Shown one piece after another: positions 54,778-63,840 of a stretch of 64,000 bases of DNA. Under the pieces are notes generated by a model. That model was not told the origin of the DNA, made no database searches, and worked only from the letters and a program-made list of their open reading frames with translations. Position 1 is the stretch's first letter, and every line of letters begins with the position of its first letter. Both the position numbers and the translations under genes were made by a program. The DNA comes from Cyclobacteriaceae bacterium (GTDB lineage: Bacteria; Bacteroidota; Bacteroidia; Cytophagales; Cyclobacteriaceae), in the NCBI GenBank assembly GCA_020832305.1, contig JAFIEV010000041.1, positions 36,626-100,625 on the forward strand. Reading direction: 5' to 3'.

Positions 54778-56661
54778 ATGGATAAAGTATATAAAATCAC
54801 TGCCTGTAGATTTTTACTGAGCCTTGCGTTGGTAGTACTGATGCTGAGCGGGCACAGCTATGCGCAGCAAAAAGTTATTCAAAAGGTCGAGCCACCTAAC
54901 TGGTGGGTGGGAATGAAAAATACCTCCTTACAGATTATTCTTTACGGACCTTCCCTTTCGGAATATTCGGTAAGCATTGATTACCCCGGCGTTCAGTTTA
55001 CCGGAGCTATACAGGTCGAAAATCCCAACTATCTGTTTGTGAATGTGGAAATACATAAAACTGCCAAAGCGGGAAAAATGCCTGTAAAGCTTAGCAAAGG
55101 CAAGCGTAGCCTGATCTATGAATATCCATTACTCGAACGTGAGGGTTTTGAGGGCAGAATACTGGGTCTCGATGCATCAGATTACATTTATCTGATTATG
55201 CCCGATCGCTTTGCCAATGGAGACCCCTCGAATGATATTGTGCAAGGGATGCAACAGACCACCATTGACAGAAATGACGATTACCAGCGTCATGGAGGTG
55301 ATCTTAAAGGGATTACGGAGAAACTTGATTATATAGCTGACCTGGGCGTAACTGCTATCTGGCTCAATCCGGTTCAGGAAAACGATCAGCCTTCTGAGTC
55401 ATACCATGGTTATGCCATTACCGACTTGTACAATGTAGACCGGCGCTTCGGGGGAAATGAGGCATATCTGGATTTTATTGCCAAAGCCAGGAGTAAAGGT
55501 ATTAAAAACGTGATGGACGTTATACATAACCATGTAGGCGACCGCCACTGGATTATACAAGACCTTCCTTTTAAAGACTTTGTACATCAGCATGATGAAT
55601 TTACGCGCACAACTTACAGGGCAAGCACTCAGTTTGACCCTTACGCATCGGAGGCCGACCACAAAATATTTACCGATGGTTGGTTTGACCATCATATGCC
55701 AGACCTCAATCAATCGCATCCTATGGTGGCCACCTGGCTTACCCAAAACAATATATGGTGGATAGAATATGCAGGTGTTGATGCTTTCAGGCTTGATACT
55801 TATGCCTATTCAGACAAAGGTTTTCTGGAAAGCTGGGGGAAAGCCATTATGGATGAGTATCCTCAGTTTGGCATGTTTGGGGAAACATGGGTGCATGGCG
55901 TACCCACACAGGCCTATTTTCACGGTAACACCAATATTCACAAAGACTTTGACGGCAGCCTTCCCGGCCTAACCGACTTTCAGTTGTATTATGCCATAAA
56001 TGAGGCCATGAATGGTAATTTCGGCTGGACAGATGGCGTTATGCGGATATACTATACTTTGTCCCACGATTATGTGTATAAAGACCCTTCAAAAAATGTG
56101 ATTTTTCTCGACAATCATGACCTGAGCAGGGTGTATTCTGTTGCGGGTGAAGATATGAATAAATTTAAAATGGCTATAGCCTGGCTAATGACAACCCGGG
56201 GAATTCCCAATTTGTACTATGGCACAGAGATTCTAATTAAAAATTTTGATGACCATAAAGGTGGTGGTAACCTGAGAAAAGATTTTCCTGGTGGCTGGCC
56301 CGGTGATGAAGTAAATAAATTCGCGCAAGAAGGAAGAACCGATCTTGAAAATGAAGCCTTTAATTACGTGCGTGGACTCGGACAATGGAGAAAAAATAAA
56401 GATGTAGTCCACCGGGGGAAATTGATGCAATTTATACCCGAAGACAATGTATATGTGTATTTCCGATACAATAATGAAGATTGTGTAATGGTGATTATGA
56501 ATTGCAAAGACGAAGAAACTACCCTCGATACCAAAAGGTTTGCTGAAAGAATGCAGTCCTATACAAAAGCAACTATAATTCCTTCAGGAGAAAGTTTTAG
56601 CGACATTTCGGCCATAAAAATTGACCGAAAATCAACTTTAATTTTGGAACTAAATAAATAA
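54778..56661 (+). CDS. SusA-like neopullulanase/cyclomaltodextrinase (GH13)
   Basis: 627 residues. Cleavable signal (LLSLALVVLMLSGHSYAQ) without lipobox, so it is probably periplasmic. An N-terminal CBM34-like immunoglobulin domain (about 32-118, PPNWWVGMKNTSLQIILYG) is followed by the barrel: MDVIHNHVG (246-254), VDAFRLDTYAY with nucleophile Asp340, MFGETW with acid/base Glu369, LDNHDLSR with Asp448. This architecture is that of SusA of Bacteroides thetaiotaomicron, which cuts maltodextrins after import. Confidence 0.93.
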   Translation: MDKVYKITACRFLLSLALVVLMLSGHSYAQQKVIQKVEPPNWWVGMKNTSLQIILYGPSLSEYSVSIDYPGVQFTGAIQVENPNYLFVNVEIHKTAKAGKMPVKLSKGKRSLIYEYPLLEREGFEGRILGLDASDYIYLIMPDRFANGDPSNDIVQGMQQTTIDRNDDYQRHGGDLKGITEKLDYIADLGVTAIWLNPVQENDQPSESYHGYAITDLYNVDRRFGGNEAYLDFIAKARSKGIKNVMDVIHNHVGDRHWIIQDLPFKDFVHQHDEFTRTTYRASTQFDPYASEADHKIFTDGWFDHHMPDLNQSHPMVATWLTQNNIWWIEYAGVDAFRLDTYAYSDKGFLESWGKAIMDEYPQFGMFGETWVHGVPTQAYFHGNTNIHKDFDGSLPGLTDFQLYYAINEAMNGNFGWTDGVMRIYYTLSHDYVYKDPSKNVIFLDNHDLSRVYSVAGEDMNKFKMAIAWLMTTRGIPNLYYGTEILIKNFDDHKGGGNLRKDFPGGWPGDEVNKFAQEGRTDLENEAFNYVRGLGQWRKNKDVVHRGKLMQFIPEDNVYVYFRYNNEDCVMVIMNCKDEETTLDTKRFAERMQSYTKATIIPSGESFSDISAIKIDRKSTLILELNK

Positions 56662-56663
56662 AA

Positions 56664-58286
56664 ATGAAGCTCCCGTTATTTTTTAACATGCGTGTGGCCC
56701 TTTTAGCAATCAGTGTTTTTCTTTTTACACTCTGTACACCTGTACAGGAAAAGAATTCTGCTGAAAATATTGCCAACTTTCCTCATGCCGTCACCTATGA
56801 AATATTTGTTCGTTCCTTTGCCGACAGTGATGGCGATGGCATTGGTGACATCAAGGGTATGACACAAAAACTAGACTATCTGCAGGAATTGGGTATACAG
56901 GGAATATGGTTGATGCCCATAATGCCCTCTCCCACCTATCACAAGTACGATGTTACCGATTATAAAGACATCCATCCTGATTACGGAACACTCGATGATT
57001 TTAAAATCTTTGTGCAGGAAGCCCATGCCCGTAATATCGCTGTGGTAATAGATATGATTATCAACCACACCAGTAATGAACACCCTTGGTTTCAGGAGTC
57101 ATCCAAGGGAAAAGACAACCCCTACAGAGATTACTATGTATGGGCTGATGAAGCTACCATTGAAGAAGTAAGTTCACTGGTAAAGGAAGCTACAGGAGAC
57201 TCTGACAATCGTGAACAATGGCATTCATTCGAGGGTCAGGATGAAAAGTACTATGGTTTTTTCTGGGGAGGCATGCCCGATTTGAATTTCGATAATCCTA
57301 AAGTAAGGGAAGAAATCTATGAAATCGGCAGATTCTGGCTGGAGGGGATTGGTGTGGATGGCTTCAGGCTTGATGCGGCCAAGCACATATTTGAAGACCA
57401 TCGGGCCGAAGATAATCATGCGTTCTGGATAGAATTCCGGAATGAGATGCAAAAAATCAAACCAGGTGTATACCTGGTCGGTGAGGTATGGGCCGATACA
57501 GAAACCCTTGCGCCCTATCTTCCAGGATTACCTTCCATGTTTAATTTCGACCTGGCCTTCAGCATTTTGCACATGCTGAATCATGAGAAAAACATCAGCG
57601 CTATGGTTAAGGGGCATTCAACCGAGATAAAGGAAGATGTGCCTTTCGAAAAGGCGTTCGTTAACATACAGCAAAAATATAAGTCTGTAACCAGTGATTT
57701 TGTGGATGCTATTTTCCTGAGTAACCACGACCAAAACAGGATAATGAGTGTTTTGGGCAATGACCTCCCTAGGGCAAAACAGGCAGCTGCCATATTGCTA
57801 TCGCTACCCGGAACACCTTATTTGTATTATGGTGAAGAAATAGGTATGAAAGGCATGAAGCCCGATCCCAACATACGGGAGCCGTTTTTATGGGATATTC
57901 TGGAAAGAGATAACTACCGAACAAGTTGGATAGAGCCCGAATTTACCACCGATGCTACGGTAATTCCACAGGCCATTCAACAAAATGACCCGAATTCATT
58001 GTACAATCTATATAAAGAGCTCATTGCTTTGCGCAATACATCCCCTGCGCTTACTTTAGGAGAATTCAACACTTCTGATATTTCAGGAGCAAAAGTCCTG
58101 GCCTGGGTAATGAAACATGCAAATCAGGAAGTCCTGGTGATCCATAACATTTCATCCTCAGAAAAGGCAGAAATATTTCAAAAAACAGATAAGAAAAACG
58201 TACTTTTCAAATCACATCCATCGGTTGAATTACATGCTGACAAGCTCATTTTGCCGCCAAATGGTTCGATTTTTATACTACTATGA
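56664..58286 (+). CDS. GH13 alpha-glucosidase-type enzyme, lipoprotein-like
   Basis: 540 residues. N-terminal hydrophobic segment ending FLFTLC (Cys24) suggests a lipoprotein. The GDGIGD calcium loop (57-62), VIDMIINH (128-135), VDGFRLDAA with nucleophile Asp237, LVGEVW with acid/base Glu274 and LSNHDQNR with Asp356 are all present. The SDGDGIGDIKGM and PSPTYHKYDVTDY stretches resemble alpha-glucosidases and oligo-1,6-glucosidases; the exact bond specificity (alpha-1,4 or alpha-1,6) cannot be resolved by eye. It starts 2 bases after the neopullulanase stop. Confidence 0.92.
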   Translation: MKLPLFFNMRVALLAISVFLFTLCTPVQEKNSAENIANFPHAVTYEIFVRSFADSDGDGIGDIKGMTQKLDYLQELGIQGIWLMPIMPSPTYHKYDVTDYKDIHPDYGTLDDFKIFVQEAHARNIAVVIDMIINHTSNEHPWFQESSKGKDNPYRDYYVWADEATIEEVSSLVKEATGDSDNREQWHSFEGQDEKYYGFFWGGMPDLNFDNPKVREEIYEIGRFWLEGIGVDGFRLDAAKHIFEDHRAEDNHAFWIEFRNEMQKIKPGVYLVGEVWADTETLAPYLPGLPSMFNFDLAFSILHMLNHEKNISAMVKGHSTEIKEDVPFEKAFVNIQQKYKSVTSDFVDAIFLSNHDQNRIMSVLGNDLPRAKQAAAILLSLPGTPYLYYGEEIGMKGMKPDPNIREPFLWDILERDNYRTSWIEPEFTTDATVIPQAIQQNDPNSLYNLYKELIALRNTSPALTLGEFNTSDISGAKVLAWVMKHANQEVLVIHNISSSEKAEIFQKTDKKNVLFKSHPSVELHADKLILPPNGSIFILL

Positions 58287-58296
58287 CTTTACAACT

Positions 58297-59820
58297 ATGA
58301 TGAAGAGGAAACCCAGACTTAGTTTTTGGCAAATCTGGAACATGAGTTTCGGATTTTTAGGGATTCAATTTGGTTTTGCCCTGCAAAACGCGAATGTGAG
58401 CCGAATTTTTGAAACCCTGGGCGCCAATGTAGATGATATTCCGATTTTATGGGTGGCAGCGCCAGTTACCGGTCTTCTGGTGCAGCCCATTATCGGGCAT
58501 ATGAGCGACAAAACATGGGGAAGAATGGGACGACGAAGACCCTATTTTCTCGTGGGTGCAATTCTTGCCTCCGCGGCCCTTATATACATGCCCAATTCCC
58601 CGGCGCTGTGGGTAGCCGCAGGTATGTTATGGATTATGGATGCCTCTATAAATATATCCATGGAGCCTTTCAGGGCATTTGTTGGCGATATGCTGCCAGA
58701 TGATCAACGAACTGCAGGGTTTGCCATGCAAAGCTTTTTTATTGGTACCGGAGCTGTTATTGCCTCTGTTTTACCATGGGTAATGACCAATTGGTTTGAT
58801 ATATCCAATACAGCAGCTGCTGGTGTCATTCCTCCTTCTGTAAAATTTGCCTTTTACATAGGCGCGGCGGTTTTTTTCCTGGCTGTAATGTGGACCATTT
58901 TTCGCACCAAAGAGTATTCACCAGAAGAATTGGAGGCTTTTGAAGCCCAGGAAAGGGAAGATTTAAAACTCAGTAGTTTAAGCGAGGTGCACGAAGTAAT
59001 GCATGGTGAACGCACGGTAAGATATCTCAGAAACGGCAGTATCTGGTTAATAGCGGGTCTCGTTTTTTCTTATTTTATCATGGCGCGAAATTTTGAAAAG
59101 GAATTATACATCCTAACCGTTGGCGCTACTTTCTTTGGGATCATTCAAATTATCACTGGATTGTTCAAATCGAGAAATATGAAAAACGGCATGGTGGAAA
59201 TCATCGAAGATCTTTTTCATATGCCAAAAACCATGATGCAGCTTGCTTTTGTTCAGTTTTTTTCCTGGTTTGCCCTTTTTTCTATGTGGATATACACAAC
59301 TTCAGCGGTTACAAGCCACGTTTACGGCACCAAAGATACTACTTCGGCGCTATATAATGAAGGTGCCGACTGGGTGGGGGTTTTGATGGGTGTGTATAAT
59401 GGATTTGCAGCTTTGATTGCATTTTTATTGCCGGTTCTCGCAAAGAAAACCAATCGAAAAATCACACATTTGATTGCACTCACCTTTGGTGGTCTGGGTT
59501 TGATATCCTTTTATTTCATCAAAAATCCATATATGCTTATCATATCGGAACTGGGTATAGGTTTTGCCTGGGCCAGCATTTTATCAATGCCTTATGCCAT
59601 TTTAACCGGTTCCCTGCCATCCAACAAAATGGGTGTTTACATGGGCATATTCAATTTCTTTATTGTGATTCCGCAGATACTTGCCGCCAGCATTCTTGGA
59701 TTTATGGTAAGACATTTCTTTGATGGCCAGACAGTGCTGGCCCTGGTGCTGGGTGGTTGTTCTATGATCATTGCCGGGTTGATGACATTATTGGTGGAAG
59801 ACAGAAAAGGGGCAAAATGA
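58297..59820 (+). CDS. MFS disaccharide (maltose) transporter
   Basis: An upstream ATG at 58225 overlaps the previous gene, but the ATG at 58297 (MMKRKPRLSFWQIWNMSF) sits right after that gene's stop and begins at the usual point; about 507 residues with 12 helices. The GHMSDKTWGRMGRRRPYFLVGA loop is the GPH/SLC45-type MFS signature seen in disaccharide permeases, as is FAWASILSMPYAILTGSLP. In Bacteroidota, such a protein beside maltose phosphorylase is the usual maltose importer of the inner membrane. Stop overlaps the next start (ATGA, 59817-59820). Confidence 0.9.
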   Translation: MMKRKPRLSFWQIWNMSFGFLGIQFGFALQNANVSRIFETLGANVDDIPILWVAAPVTGLLVQPIIGHMSDKTWGRMGRRRPYFLVGAILASAALIYMPNSPALWVAAGMLWIMDASINISMEPFRAFVGDMLPDDQRTAGFAMQSFFIGTGAVIASVLPWVMTNWFDISNTAAAGVIPPSVKFAFYIGAAVFFLAVMWTIFRTKEYSPEELEAFEAQEREDLKLSSLSEVHEVMHGERTVRYLRNGSIWLIAGLVFSYFIMARNFEKELYILTVGATFFGIIQIITGLFKSRNMKNGMVEIIEDLFHMPKTMMQLAFVQFFSWFALFSMWIYTTSAVTSHVYGTKDTTSALYNEGADWVGVLMGVYNGFAALIAFLLPVLAKKTNRKITHLIALTFGGLGLISFYFIKNPYMLIISELGIGFAWASILSMPYAILTGSLPSNKMGVYMGIFNFFIVIPQILAASILGFMVRHFFDGQTVLALVLGGCSMIIAGLMTLLVEDRKGAK

Positions 59821-60464
59821 TAAAGGCGTGTATTTTTGACCTTGATGGTGTAGTAGTGGATACAGCAAAGTACCACTACCTCGCATGGAAAAGACTGGCT
59901 GCTGAGTTCGGTTTCGAATTTATGGAAATTCATAACGAGCGGCTCAAAGGGGTTAGTCGTATGCGGTCTCTGGAGATTCTGCTGGAGGTAGGCGGCATCA
60001 ATATGAGCGCCGGTGAAAAAGAAAGGGCGGCAGCAAGAAAAAATCAATGGTATGTTGAATATATCTCAGAAATGACACCAGCTGAAATTCTTCCCGGTGT
60101 AACACAATTTCTGGATTATCTCAAGTCGATCGATATGAAAATCGCCCTGGGTTCGGCCTCAAAAAATGCAGGCATGATACTTGAAAGAACCAACCTTGCT
60201 TCGGTTTTTGATGCCGTAATTGATGGTAAAAAAGTGAGTAAGGCAAAACCAGATCCTGAGGTTTTTATCAAAGGAGCTGAAGCACTTGGTATATTTAAAG
60301 CCGAAGAATGTCTGGTCTTTGAAGACGCAGAAGCCGGTGTGGAAGCAGCACTGAGCGCCGGAATGTATTGTATAGGTATAGGAAGTCCCAAAATTTTACA
60401 AAAAGCACATAAAGTAATTCCAGGTTTTCAGGGCGTGCAGCCCGCAGACCTTTTGAGATTCTAA
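59817..60464 (+). CDS. pgmB: Beta-phosphoglucomutase
   Basis: The start ATG lies in the ATGA overlap with the transporter gene; 215 residues. HAD-superfamily with catalytic FDLDGVVVDTA (Asp8, Asp10), a helical cap (WKRLAAEFGFEF, RLKGVSRMRSLEILL, typical of beta-PGM), ALGSASKNA (Ser motif), KKVSKAKPDPEVF (lysine) and FEDAEAGVEAALSAGM (acidic motif). It converts beta-glucose-1-phosphate, made by maltose phosphorylase, to glucose-6-phosphate. Confidence 0.96.
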   Translation: MIKACIFDLDGVVVDTAKYHYLAWKRLAAEFGFEFMEIHNERLKGVSRMRSLEILLEVGGINMSAGEKERAAARKNQWYVEYISEMTPAEILPGVTQFLDYLKSIDMKIALGSASKNAGMILERTNLASVFDAVIDGKKVSKAKPDPEVFIKGAEALGIFKAEECLVFEDAEAGVEAALSAGMYCIGIGSPKILQKAHKVIPGFQGVQPADLLRF

Positions 60465-60475
60465 AGTTGATACAA

Positions 60476-62821
60476 ATGAAAAATTATATCGTTCACGATG
60501 CCTGGAAAGTCATCGAAAAGGGTTTTTTTGCCCAAAATAATAAGATATCAGAGAGTTTATGCAGCATAGGCAATGGCAAAATGGGCCAGCGTGCCAACTT
60601 TGAAGAGCAATATACTGGCGCTACCCTTCGCGGAAGTTATGTAGCAGGTTTGTACTATCCTGATAAAACGCGTGTAGGCTGGTGGAAAAACGGATACCCC
60701 GAATACTTTGCCAAGGTATTAAATGCAACCAATTGGATCGGCATCGATGTGCAGGTAAATGGTGAAATTCTGGATCTTGCCAAATGGAAAGTGATAGACT
60801 TTTACAGAGAGCTAGACATGCAAAAAGGCTTGCTTTCCCGGTCTTTTATTGCCGAAAATGGAAAAGGTGAGCAGGTGAAGGTTTCGTCGAGAAGGTTTCT
60901 GAGTATGAGAGAAAGTGATGCAGGCGCTATAGAGTATTCTGTTACTGCATTAAATTTTGATGGTAATCTGAGAATTGAGCCTTATCTGGATGGTGATGTC
61001 TTTAATGAAGATGCCAACTACGATGAAAAATTCTGGACTGAGATCTCAAAGGAACGATCAGCTGCTAAAAATACAGGTCTTTTGCTGATGGAAACCAAGA
61101 AGACACAGTTCAGGTTGGCAACAGCGATGCAAATAGATTTGCTAAAGAATGGCCAGAATCACAATATCGAGCTTAAGGTTATTTCACGGGATAAGTATGT
61201 GAGCAACGTCTATCAAACTGAAATACAAAAGGGTGATACCGTAACGGTGTTTAAGTATGTGGTGAATGCAGCTTCCATTCATTTTGCAACAGAAACCATG
61301 GTTGAAGACGCAAAGCTTATCCTGGATAGAATTCACAAAAAAGGTTTTGAAATTCTGTTGGCAGAACATATTGAGAAATGGAAAGAAATCTGGGATGATG
61401 CCGATGTGATTATAGAAGGTGACGTGGCAGCCCAACAGGGAATTCGTTTTAACATCTTTCAGCTTTACCAGACCTATACCGGTGAAGATGAAAGACTCAA
61501 TATTGGTCCGAAAGGATTTACAGGTGAAAAATACGGAGGGGTCACATATTGGGATACCGAAGCGTATTGCCTGCCATTTTACCTGAAAACCACCGATGCA
61601 CAGGTTGCCAGAAATTTGTTGATTTACCGTTATAAACATTTGCAAAAGGCGATAGAAAACGCTGAAAAACTAGGTTTCAAAAACGGGGCAGCCTTATATC
61701 CGATGGTTACCATAAACGGTGAGGAATGCCACAATGAATGGGAAATTACCTTCGAGGAAATTCATAGAAACGGAGCTATTGCCCACGCCATTTTTAAATA
61801 TATAAATTATACAGGTGATGAATATTATTTGGCAGAATACGGTTTGGAGGTATTGATCGCCATCTCACGGTTTTGGAAACAAAGAGTGAATTGGTCTGAA
61901 GACAAGCAAAAATACGTCATGCTTGGCGTTACCGGCCCCAATGAATACGAAAACAATGTAAATAACAACTGGTACACCAACACCGTAGCCAAATGGACGC
62001 TCCAATACACCTTGGATGGTATGGAAAAGGTTAAAAGTAAGCATCCTGAGCTCTTTAAATCTATCCTTAAAAAGGTAAAATTCAATCAATTTGAAGATAC
62101 AGATGAAGCAGGTGCTTGGTTTGACATTATTGATAATATGTATTTTCCTGTGGATGAAGTGCGCAATGTGTTTCTTCAGCAGGATGGCTTCCTGGACAAA
62201 ATCATTGAACCTGTTACTGCCTTGCCAGTAAATGAAAGGCCGATCAATCAAAACTGGTCCTGGGATAGAATTCTTCGGTCATGTTATATAAAGCAAGCTG
62301 ACGTGCTGCAAGGATTGTATTTTTTGGAAAATCAGTATGACATGGATACCATACGTAGAAATTTTGATTTCTACGAGCCGATAACGGTACATGAAAGTTC
62401 TCTTTCACCCTGTGTGCACTCTATTTTGGCGGCCCGGCTTGGATATAAAGAAAAGGCTTATGAGTTGTACCTGCGGACTTCAAGGCTTGATCTGGATGAC
62501 TACAATAACGATACAGAAGACGGCTGCCATATTACCAGTATGGCGGGCACATGGATGTCTGTTGTGGAAGGATTTGCCGGATTGCGAAATGAAGGCGATA
62601 CGCTGTTTTTACGGCCCTTCCTCCCAGATCAATGGGAAGCCTTCAGTTTTACCATACAATTCAGGAGCGCAAGGTTAAAACTATCTATTCAACACAAAAC
62701 CATTACTATTGAAAACATATCAAAAGTGAATGTCAGCTTGGTTTTATTCGATGAAAAGCATATCATTCCGGCTGGTGAAACTTTGAAACAAAATATTGAA
62801 GGTAGTGTAATTGCACTATAA
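60476..62821 (+). CDS. Maltose phosphorylase (GH65)
   Basis: The frame opens with TTG at 60467, but the ATG at 60476 (MKNYIVHDAWKVIEKGFF) is the natural start, 781 residues. GH65 marks are an N-terminal beta-sandwich, an (alpha/alpha)6 barrel with TYWDTEAYCLPF, NGEECHNEWEITFEEIH, the catalytic acid Glu490 in TGPNEYENN, and the phosphate-binding HESSLSPCVHS. It phosphorolyses maltose to glucose and beta-glucose-1-phosphate in the cytoplasm. Trehalose or kojibiose phosphorylase are alternatives by family, but the pgmB and GH13 neighbours favour maltose. Last gene of the operon. Confidence 0.93.
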   Translation: MKNYIVHDAWKVIEKGFFAQNNKISESLCSIGNGKMGQRANFEEQYTGATLRGSYVAGLYYPDKTRVGWWKNGYPEYFAKVLNATNWIGIDVQVNGEILDLAKWKVIDFYRELDMQKGLLSRSFIAENGKGEQVKVSSRRFLSMRESDAGAIEYSVTALNFDGNLRIEPYLDGDVFNEDANYDEKFWTEISKERSAAKNTGLLLMETKKTQFRLATAMQIDLLKNGQNHNIELKVISRDKYVSNVYQTEIQKGDTVTVFKYVVNAASIHFATETMVEDAKLILDRIHKKGFEILLAEHIEKWKEIWDDADVIIEGDVAAQQGIRFNIFQLYQTYTGEDERLNIGPKGFTGEKYGGVTYWDTEAYCLPFYLKTTDAQVARNLLIYRYKHLQKAIENAEKLGFKNGAALYPMVTINGEECHNEWEITFEEIHRNGAIAHAIFKYINYTGDEYYLAEYGLEVLIAISRFWKQRVNWSEDKQKYVMLGVTGPNEYENNVNNNWYTNTVAKWTLQYTLDGMEKVKSKHPELFKSILKKVKFNQFEDTDEAGAWFDIIDNMYFPVDEVRNVFLQQDGFLDKIIEPVTALPVNERPINQNWSWDRILRSCYIKQADVLQGLYFLENQYDMDTIRRNFDFYEPITVHESSLSPCVHSILAARLGYKEKAYELYLRTSRLDLDDYNNDTEDGCHITSMAGTWMSVVEGFAGLRNEGDTLFLRPFLPDQWEAFSFTIQFRSARLKLSIQHKTITIENISKVNVSLVLFDEKHIIPAGETLKQNIEGSVIAL

Positions 62822-62843
62822 CCGCATAGTTTATAAAAATAAG

Positions 62844-62876
62844 AACCGTTGGCATACAAAGCCAACGGTTTGTTTT
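62844..62876 (+). terminator. Terminator at the end of the maltose/starch operon
   Basis: AACCGTTGGC (62844-62853) and GCCAACGGTT (62861-62870) form a perfect 10-bp stem with a 7-base loop, followed by TGTTTT. It lies 22 bases after the maltose phosphorylase stop. Confidence 0.88.
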
Positions 62877-63095
62877 AATTCCCTTCGATTGCTTACATCT
62901 GTGAAAATCAGACAAATGCTAAAAAATTATGCTAAAACAAACAGAAATACCCTTAAAATTAATTATTTCCGCGAATGGTTTGTATAATTCCAATAAAGCC
63001 TCATGGTTGTCTATGCAAAATATACACTTCTGTTACATTTATTATGAAATAATTTAAAAATTCATTTGCTTCGTATTGCTATTTGTAAAAATTGT

Positions 63096-63107
63096 AAAGG
63101 AGGTGAT
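63096..63107 (+). promoter_or_regulatory. Unusually perfect Shine-Dalgarno
   Basis: AAAGGAGGTGAT is complementary over 12 bases to the standard 16S 3' end and ends one base before the ATG at 63109, so the core GGAGG is five bases away. Other genes in this window lack such a site, as is usual in Bacteroidota, so it is exceptional here. Confidence 0.8.
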
Positions 63108-63108
63108 T

Positions 63109-63732
63109 ATGAAAAGATTTGCATTTGTTTTGGTACTTATTGGAGTTTGTTTTTTTAATCTGTATGCTGAGGACGCAAAGGAGCTTAGTCTGCCAGATCA
63201 GTACAGAAATATGGTAGATCATTCGAATACTTATAATGAATATAAGGTTATCAAAGCAGTGCATATTGAAGAGTTTTTTAAAACCCTTAAGGATTCACTT
63301 GGTCTCATTCAGAGAGATATAGCCACTTTGCGCAACACCATATCAGAAAAAGATGGAATAATTGCTTCCTTAATGCAAGAACTTGCTGAAATTAAGGAAT
63401 ATATGGCTTTAAGTGAATCTGAAAAAATGAATCTGACTGTATTGGGTATAGAAGTTAATAAAAACCGTTTTGTCTTTTTGTTTTGGATTTCCCTGATTTC
63501 CCTGCTTGGAATTTTGGGTTTTACGGTTTTTAAATACACAGAAAGTCATAAGGTCACCAGAAAGACCATCAGGGATTTTGATGAATTGAATACTGAATTT
63601 CTGGACTATAAGCAACGTAGCATCGAAAAAGAAAGAAAGCTACGCAGGGAACTTCAAACCGAAAGAAACGTTTTGGAAGAAATGTTGGAAAAACAAAGTG
63701 CTGACAAAGTTACAAGCATTCGAAAGGCGTGA
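63109..63732 (+). CDS. Hypothetical signal-peptide, coiled-coil and single-helix membrane protein
   Basis: The ATG at 63109 has the perfect Shine-Dalgarno and starts a signal peptide (MKRFAFVLVLIGVCFFNLYA), giving 207 residues; an earlier Met at 63076 lacks support. Residues about 60-110 are a coiled coil (LKDSLGLIQRDIATLRNTI), then a transmembrane helix (about 136-158, FVFLFWISLISLLGILGFTV), then a charged coiled coil to the end (about 165-200, RKLRRELQTERNVLEEMLEK). No domain was recognised. The topology suggests a periplasmic helical arm and a cytoplasmic helical arm joined by one membrane segment. Confidence 0.6.
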   Translation: MKRFAFVLVLIGVCFFNLYAEDAKELSLPDQYRNMVDHSNTYNEYKVIKAVHIEEFFKTLKDSLGLIQRDIATLRNTISEKDGIIASLMQELAEIKEYMALSESEKMNLTVLGIEVNKNRFVFLFWISLISLLGILGFTVFKYTESHKVTRKTIRDFDELNTEFLDYKQRSIEKERKLRRELQTERNVLEEMLEKQSADKVTSIRKA

Positions 63733-63840
63733 ATTGATTCCTGGGAATATAGTTTTTATCAGCTACACCGAAGCTGCAATTGTGACCTGTTGATTAAATG
63801 CGCAAACAGTTAAATGGGAACCTGGGGCATTGGACTTTCT

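Noticed and set aside
58225..58296. N-terminal extension of the MFS transporter
   Set aside because: It overlaps the end of the preceding GH13 gene and adds no helix; the Met at 58297 lies directly after that gene's stop.
61184..61645. 153-codon minus-strand frame in the maltose phosphorylase gene
   Set aside because: Antisense shadow of a highly conserved GH65 sequence.
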